From NCBI GenBank assembly GCA_004352715.1, contig SCFE01000013.1, forward strand, positions 2,879,597 to 2,943,596: a stretch of DNA of 64,000 nucleotides. The letters are read 5' to 3'. Each line of letters opens with the position of its first letter. Within the stretch, counting starts at the first letter, position 1. Position numbers and translations under genes: made by a program. The notes beneath the pieces were generated by a model. It did no database searches, was not told where the DNA came from, and was given only the letters and a program-made list of their open reading frames with translations. Positions 56,916 to 64,000 of the stretch are shown here, piece by piece. This DNA comes from Hofstenia miamia. Taxonomy: Eukaryota; Xenacoelomorpha; Acoela.

Positions 56916-57370
56916 GGTGCCTGGCTATAACAGCGTGTCAATTCTGGGTATTTTTTTAAATTAGGGGCTCTAAGATGTGTATATACTTACAATAAAACTA
57001 AATCTGCAATTTTTTGAAAAAATCGTTTATTCTGGTACACTGGTTACTAAATCACCACATAATATTAATTTAGCAATAATTTCGTACCATATTTTCAAAC
57101 TGCCAAATTTTTAAGCAACAATTTTGATTAATCACTTTAAAGCGTAGCCTATTACCTAAACGTAAGCAGAGTAGTATTTAATTGCCCAACAATATTAAAT
57201 TGCCTACAATTTCTCTTCAGAGAAAAATAATTATAGTCTGCTTTCACAAGCAATTAAAAAAATAAATTTAGAAATACATGTAATGCCTATACTAGTTTTC
57301 ATTAAGCGAAGACTAATTTTGCAAGCAACTAGTAATACTGCAGTTTATGTGAAAGCAAACTTTTGCAATA

Positions 57371-58046
57371 TTAACACCAAATCTTGTTTAGATGTAATTT
57401 TTCTATATTTTGACAACTAGCGTGTTGCGTTTTAATGAATTCGTCTCTCTTCTTGTATGTGTTTTCTCGACCGGCAGACTCTGTTACAAAGTTATCCGCT
57501 ATAACTTCAGCATGTTCTTGGCCGATCGTTCGTCTGGAGTAAAACGGAAATTGCAGTTTGTTTAAGGTTTTGTGCATAATGTGTAATCGCCTTTTTTGGT
57601 CCTACTGGGGTATTGTTGATCAGAATTATCGGCATGAATCATGACTTTCGTTGTATCTTATTGTGTATCAATGCATTTATGCCTTTGAGTTCGGGGACTG
57701 TAAATTTGATAGTTTATTGCATCCACAACAGGTGATCACTCATTAATCAAATCATCATGAATATATGCTGCAGGAGTAATAGCAGCTGCTTCATCGATAC
57801 TAACTCCATGCCTGATGCTTTGAATCGGAACACTGTGTATTTCTAGTCTAATATTTTATTGTTGATGTTGCTGAGCAGAAAAGATAACGTATCTTTTGGT
57901 TCAGTGTCAAATTACAATCATCCTGCGCATACCATTTATCCGTTTCTTCTGTTGAGCTTTATTGTAATATCGCTGGGATTCCGCATTCCCATCTTGCCAT
58001 TCAACTATGTAAAACTGCTCTCTAAACTGTTCTCTATTTACAGCAG
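57371..58046 (-). pseudogene. unidentified coding-like region
   Basis: Three minus-strand stretches look coding but belong to no family I recognise. At 58046-57933 AVNREQFREQFYIVEWQDGN continues with a Lys/Gln-rich tail, bounded by acceptor-like AATTAG and donor-like G|GTATGC. At about 57826-57737 QSIRHGVSIDEAAAIT continues PAAYIHDDLINE to a stop. At 57577-57371 the frame contains FYSRRTIGQEHAEVIADNF. Codon choice is richer in G/C than the flanks. A decayed multi-exon gene or transposon protein is the inference. Confidence 0.35.
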
Positions 58047-58099
58047 CTAATTGGTATTAAATAAAAAGTCATTATAAACATTTACAAAAACCTGAAAAC

Positions 58100-60532
58100 A
58101 CTAGACTGGCCGGTACTAACAACCAAAAGTGCTGGTTGTTTGCTGCAACACATTGTGTTCTTTGCTAAAAAAAGGTTGTCCGATTTTTTTAAAATACAAG
58201 AATTTCAAAGTACTACAAAATGGAGAGGAATATTGTCAATTGTATACTTTTATTACTCTAAAATCTGTCTAAGTGGAGTGGATGAAATCCCAAAATGATA
58301 AATGTATTCATTGTAGGGTTATTCCGGAGCAATAGGTTTGCAAAAATGGTCTACTCTAATAACAGAAATAGTATAAACATGCAAATTTTAACACTTTCTT
58401 TTTGGATATCGTTATGGAGCAGAAATTGATCAATCTGATACATAAAGTTAGCTCATAGTGTAAAAATTCGTAGATCAATGTTGTCCCGAAATGTATCTTT
58501 TGGAATAGTCAAATTGTAACATAGAATCGTAATTAATATTTAATTTAATGTTATTAATTAACATTTTTATTGTATCAGAAAGAGCTCAAGAGCTCTAAGA
58601 AAAGCTGCAAAAACTAAGAATCGGGATACATGGAGTAATAGCAATATAAATGCATATTGCGAAATTGACTAAAGGCAATATATGTTGTAAGCTAAAATAT
58701 AGGAATTCAAAGAAGGCAAAGACCCTAAATTGAGCAGATCCAACCAAAATACAAAAATGGCAGCCTCCTCAAATTGATTTGTCTATGGCACAAAATTACA
58801 AATATAATATTCGTGAAGAGTTTCCTATAAATATAATATTCCTGAAAATGTTCAACATTTGATAAAATATAAAATTTCAATTATGGATTTACCTAGCAGA
58901 ACACTTTTTTTGAAATAAGAGTAGCATTTTGAGAAGTTCTTGACACCTCTAATTTTAATTCTAAGCAAAATTGATCAAATCGACCGCCCTACTGGCTATG
59001 ATATTCAAGCTAGAGAGTGACATCAGGTACCCAATAAACCCGAACCCCATTTCGGGTTTCGCGTCGGGTCGGGTTCTGGTACAATTATTAGGTTGATTAT
59101 TAAAAAGATACTGATGTTAATCATAGCTTGATTTGCGAAGGATCCGAGGCGTTAATTAATACCAATCAATTGCTGTTCAGAAAATGATTGATTCTAATGA
59201 TGATTTGATTGGATAAAGATCCACAAAGTCAAATCAAATTCAAAGTTTCGGGTCGGGTCGGGTCGTGTTCGGGTATTCAATTTTCTGGTCGTGACGGGTT
59301 CGGGGAATAAATATCACGATCGAGTCTGGTTCGGATCCATGTTTACCTTATATTGTCACTCTCAAATTCAAGCTAAAATGTGTCGAGTATATTAAGTATG
59401 TGCTTCTAAGTATTTGGTCACAAATTATGAGTAATCATTTGAATTACAAAAATGAACTAAGGAGCAGCAAGAAGCTCTACCCATTAGGGTTCTACAGGAC
59501 GATGGAGTTCTATGGAATTTACTGGTACCAGTCCTATTTATCTAGAATTCACAACTGAGAGCATAAATTAAGTAACTGGGATAATGGATCTCTGAATATA
59601 ATTCTTAATTATTTCATTTTCGGGCAAATTAGAATTGTGAAACCACATGGGGTTTGCAGCAGACAACAATGCAGAGTTGATTAGATTTAAATAGAATACT
59701 TTTATGAGAACTACACATTTTTGTTCAAAAAGATGTCTTAATTTTAATACACTGCACTCCAATACATTCTTTTGCTTGTAGTTTTATTTATAAAAACAAA
59801 TTAAGAAGATCTTTCAAGTAATTTTATTGGTAGTAGTTTGTTAAGAAGAAAAGCTAACATAGAGAATCTTGCGCAAAATACCGTACCTACGTTTTTCACA
59901 GGGAAATTCAATTAATAAAGCGGCCTAAAATCCATGCCAGTAAACAAATAGTTTAAACTAATTTGTTTTCTACTAATAAATTCCCTAAGTTATTTAGGAA
60001 CGAAAATGACGAGAAGGCCTTTTCTTATCCAGCTGTATTTTTAGATTTTAAATATCCTTATTATTTAGAGAGTTATGATCATTAAAAATTTTTACAGAGA
60101 ACATCACAAATTGTAAGAAGTGTGTCACTTAGGTCTAAAATACACACTATGTAGAATGAAAGCGTACTTGTCAAAAGATTTACAATCTTACGCTAATACA
60201 AATTGCTTTTCAAAACCTTTTCAATGATGTATTAACTTATAGATACAAACCAAAATGCTAAGAAATGAATTGCAAGGACATCTTATTTAGAATATTTTGC
60301 TTTATGTCATGTTTGTGAATGTAATATTAACTTTAGGATTTTTTTAAAGATGTAATGGCTCTCTAAAAAATATTCATAGTTAATTTTATGCCAAATCCGA
60401 AAACCCTACAGAGTAGAGCAACGTCTTTCTTTCAATATTTTTTAAAATTCGCACCATTTACATTGCTCTTTGAAATTGATCATTTAAATGGCACCTTATT
60501 AAATCTATACTATTAAAATCGAAACCCATGTA
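58100..60532. other. no gene recognised; GGGTC-rich patches at 59035-59340
   Basis: AT-rich except for 59040-59085 and 59245-59340, where CGGGTCGGGTCGGGTCGTG and related phrases occur. The two patches flank about 160 bp and may be two ends of one small element, but no clean inverted repeat or target duplication was found. Confidence 0.45.
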
Positions 60533-62117
60533 TTCTAGGTGGAGGGAAGGAAATCAAATCACACGAAGGTACTACCCAAGGTGACAATCTGGCAATGGCT
60601 TTTTATGCATTGAGCACAAAACCTCTGATTGATGCATTGAAATCTGCACCCTGTTACCAAAACTGGTACGCTGCTGGATTGGGGGATATGCTATCAATCA
60701 AGGAATGGTGAACAAAGTTAAATGATTGTGCACCCAATATGGATACTACCCTAAAACCCAAAAATGCTGGCTGATCTTGAAAGATAGTGCATTGGAAGAG
60801 CGTGCTAGAGAGCTACTTCGTTCAGTTAACATCACATGTATGGGACAAAGATATCTTGGAGCCGCAATATGATCACGAGAATCACAAATGAACTTAGTAA
60901 AAGTAAATGGTTGGACAAAAGAGCTGGAGAATCTTAAAGACATGGCCAGGTCTAAGCCCCATCTAGCATATTGTGTATTTGTACATGCTTTACATAGCAA
61001 GTGGACGTTCCTCACTCATCAGTACTCTTGCCGGAATAGAGAACAAGATGTTGCGCCTGGAACAAAATATCCACAATTTCCTAGAAATACTAATGAATCG
61101 GTCTCTGAACAATGAGCAAGGGAAAATGCTATCTCTTCCGGTTGCCCAATCTGCAATCCGTGTGAAAAAGCTCAGATAGAAATAATTAATTCTTTGGAAC
61201 TCGTCAAAAACTTAAAAGAAGCATCCTCCAATAGGCCGATACATTCAAAATTAATAACACCACAGTTAAGTCCACCATCAGATTTCGACATTAGGAATAT
61301 AACAAACGTTTAAAGACAGAAGTGATTCAAACTTGCAACAACCAGACCAGACGATCATTGACATTATTCGAACCGAAAAGCACCTCATCTTGGCTCATCT
61401 CGAACCCCTCTAAAGAACATTATTTCTACCTTAACAGAGATGAGCTTAGAGACGCAATTAGCTTGCCGTGCGACTAGACTATACAAAAGATGGCAAAATT
61501 CTGTGAATGTGGTCAGCCTAATGACATCGATCACGCTCTTACATGTAAGTTAGGAGGTTTCACCATCATGAGCCACAATGCGGTCAGGGATCTAGAGGCA
61601 AAGTTCCTGTCAGAGATCTCCAAGGACGTGGAAATCGAACCAAACTTGATTGAACTGACCCCCGAGGAGATGAACCAAATGAGTGGCAACACTGAGGCAA
61701 GTACTCGACTGGATATTTCTTGTCGCTCATTCTGGGCTCCTCTACAGAAATCGATGTTCGATGTGACGGTTACCCATCCAAATGCCCCATGATATCGGAA
61801 CAGGAATCTTAAGAAAATACTGGAAGAACACGAGAGAGCCAAAAAGGCGCGTACAGCATGTGGAACACTCTCCATTCACATCCCTAGTCTTTCCTACAAA
61901 TGGTGCAATGGGTGAAGAAGCTGTCAGGTTCCACTCAGTGCTTGCAGAAAAACTCAGCGCAAAGACCAACTGCTTTGATGCGGAAGCAATAACATATATA
62001 CAAAAGCGGGTATCTTTTACTATTCTACGTTCTGCTCTTATAGCGCTTCATGGGAAAACGAAAAAGTTCTACCACAAATCATTCCCAATCGGAAACATTT
62101 ACATCAATATCATATGA
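60533..62117 (+). pseudogene. LINE-like retroelement with C-terminal zinc finger and REL-type endonuclease
   Basis: Plus strand. IKSHEGTTQGDNLAMAFYAL (about 60550-60615) is the RT motif B region. The expected W-x-A-D-D box reads NWYAAGLG (about 60660), so both catalytic aspartates are gone. Downstream come YGYYPKTQKCWLILKD, NITCMGQRYLGAAI (about 60828-60870) and the thumb LKDMARSKPHLAYCVFVHAL (60930-60995). A zinc-finger-like CECGQPNDIDHALTC (61502-61546) follows, with HNAVRDLEA, RLDISCRSFW...FDVTV (about 61706-61765, the endonuclease-like acidic residues) and VEHSPFTSLVF (about 61863). Stops at 60707 and about 60870, with several frameshifts, make it dead. The C-terminal third (61490-62117) is only lightly broken. 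Confidence 0.8.
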
Positions 62118-64000
62118 TTACATTTCATCATTTTTATTCTTTTTTATCATTCCATTGGTTTGCTTTACCGTTAATCATCTTTATCTTTGCGAAACACGAA
62201 TTGATTTTAATATAGATAGGCATTAATTTGTCGAATATTTGTTTTTCAAAATTTTTGCAAAGTGTGAGATAATTGATATAGACCGGTTATCTGCTTTATA
62301 TATGAGAGTAACTTTAGCAAGTGTTAACATTGATGGAAAGGTAACATGTTTTATGCAGTGAAAATGATGTAAAATAGTGGACTAAGAATAAAGACGATCT
62401 AGTCTCATTGTATTTACAGGTCTCAGTTGCGAAAGAGTAAGAATTCGGATTGTTTTTCCCGGGAATTAGGCCATAAATGAGGAAACTGGTCTATCGATTT
62501 AAGAATATTAACATAATTTGTCATTTATGGGATTGTATAGTACCGGGCGATTACAACATTCAGTGGGACTGAACACAAATCCAATGGGATTAAATGGGAC
62601 TGAAATGAACAAAATTCTGGTGCTAGCTTCCACATCAAAGACTTGGATAAAATTTATTATAATTTTAAGTCAGTTTAAGGTTAAGAGTATAAAAAAGCAT
62701 TTGAGAAATTGAGGTCACAAAATGTTGAATTTTGCAAATAGAAAAACTCATAGAGTTTTGATAGCTCTAAATAATGTCGAATCGGATTTTACTTCGCTAA
62801 AATGGATTTGGGAAATTTGCTTATCATAAAGAGATGCAACTAAAAACAAAATTACCAATAAAATGGCAATTAACATGTTAACTACCACTTATTTCTACAC
62901 ATAATGTTTCTTGTATGATGCTCGACCTACACTTAAATGTGCCACCTTTACATTGCAGCATTTAAGCTTATGGAGTCAGATTAAATTTAATTGAAAAATA
63001 GTTTTAAAATATATCGTTGTTTTCGTAGCTAAAAAAATAGTTAATGATGTATGGAAAAGTGAATTCTTACAGTTTTACTAATAATTTAAATAGGGAATGA
63101 CATGTTTTTCCTTCATCAAGTTAAAAATTGTTTTTGAAAGAACTTGATAGTCAACATTCTTGCGTATTTTAGAAGTATGATACTAAGTTCGAAAATATAG
63201 AATGTATCAGAGCATGACCTACTTAAAATACGTGCAGACATCTGCAGCTTTGAAGTGAAAAAGGAGGCGAGACTATCGAGAGGGTAGACAACATAATTCT
63301 CAATGGAGTCTTTGTGTTAGCACTTTGAGATGAGTGATTTATTCAAAAGTGATATTTTCAACAGAAGTATTATTTTTTCAATTTGCGATATATTGGTAAT
63401 ATTTGAGTTTTCATTAATAAATTAAAAAAATTAAATTATGAATGAATTTTTTTATAAAAATGTATAAATAGTAATTATGAGCTCACTTAATAATTGAGAG
63501 TAGCTCAATACATTCTATCAAATTAAGATTGTTTTCAAACATAGTAAGCAATGAACTGTTGATGTTTTAATCGCCTGCTATTTTCATCGCGGATCGCCTG
63601 GCCCATGTTGGAATTGACAGAATGGGACTTATGATTGACAAAACTTACAAAATCTCTGCATTTCAATAGAATAACATTTCCAGAAATCAAATTTCTGAAA
63701 CCCAACCTGAACTTGGGTTCTGGCCTGTTGGTTTATTTTCGGACCGGTTGTTTCACTTTTTCTTCATTTTAACAAGTAGTGCAAATTAAATTCAAATTTT
63801 CAAACTTTCAAATGAAATTTTCAGTTTTTTACAAAAATACCAAACTTTCAAATCAAATTATGAAAAATTCCAGCATTCAAATTTCAAATCACATTTTGGT
63901 GACTCAAGAACAAACTTTGCTTATTTGTGCCAAAATTTATACATCAACTCTTAATTTATTTTTTCCTATATTATAATATGTTAAAATTATACATAGAAAT
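62118..64000. other. no gene recognised
   Basis: AT-rich to the end of the window. Frames at 62518-62712 and 63779-63976 are without motifs. Confidence 0.45.

Noticed and set aside
1-64000. tRNA, rRNA, snRNA or bacterial-type features
   Set aside because: No B-box-like GGTTCGAATCC with cloverleaf, no rRNA signature words and no operon structure were noticed; a covariance search was not possible here.

Overview
This window is AT-rich, non-coding-dominated DNA from a eukaryote, almost certainly an invertebrate animal. It has no operons and no recognisable complete host gene. It is packed with decayed animal transposons: several LINE lineages, REL-endonuclease (R4/Dong-like) retrotransposons, a Ty3/gypsy gag-protease piece, and Tc1, mariner-MITE, hAT, P-like and Crypton-like DNA elements. 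It also holds many (TA)n tracts. Candidate introns are only 40-46 nt, and three ORFs have a 3' splice acceptor directly in front of the ATG. That would fit a spliced-leader lineage (cnidarian, flatworm or tunicate type), but the species cannot be named from this sequence.

Layout. 1-2384: a LINE reverse transcriptase, then an R4-like retrotransposon. 2092-11061 (copy A) and 12062-21056 (copy B) are the same ~9 kb segment repeated head to tail across a gap of exactly 1000 N. Each copy holds a LINE relic, two R4-like relics, a perfectly delimited 898-bp P-like transposon with a short ORF, a (TA)n tract and a gypsy gag-protease ORF flanked by intron-like 61-bp repeats. 21700-33600 is mostly featureless and contains a mariner-type MITE and a small element with TACATARCGACATA motifs. 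33606-33870 is the best host-gene signal: a signal-peptide first exon with a splice donor and a promoter-like upstream region. 34450-35290 holds a near-perfect 67-bp palindrome and an assembly duplication.

35508-38022 is the most unusual system. It is a decayed, multi-exon zinc-finger plus tyrosine-recombinase-like (Crypton-type) gene bracketed by inverted arrays of a ~17-bp motif, TACATAGCGCCAATATT. An R4-like element abuts its right end and, on its other side, joins an unrelated LINE fragment (38040-40500). A second LINE relic (40745-41350) and a 5'-truncated LINE lying inside a (TAG)n microsatellite (41938-44275) follow.

44700-64000 alternates N gaps at (TA)n tracts with transposon fragments: LINE relics at 46060, 51245 and 56380, an hAT transposase C-terminus at 48405-49021, a Tc1-like transposase at 52559-53440, and a REL-endonuclease LINE at 60533-62117. 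There are two unassigned coding-like stretches (55981-56100 and 57371-58046).

Several N gaps are flanked by duplicated or overlapping sequence, so part of the apparent structure is assembly artefact. All family assignments are by eye from translated motifs.
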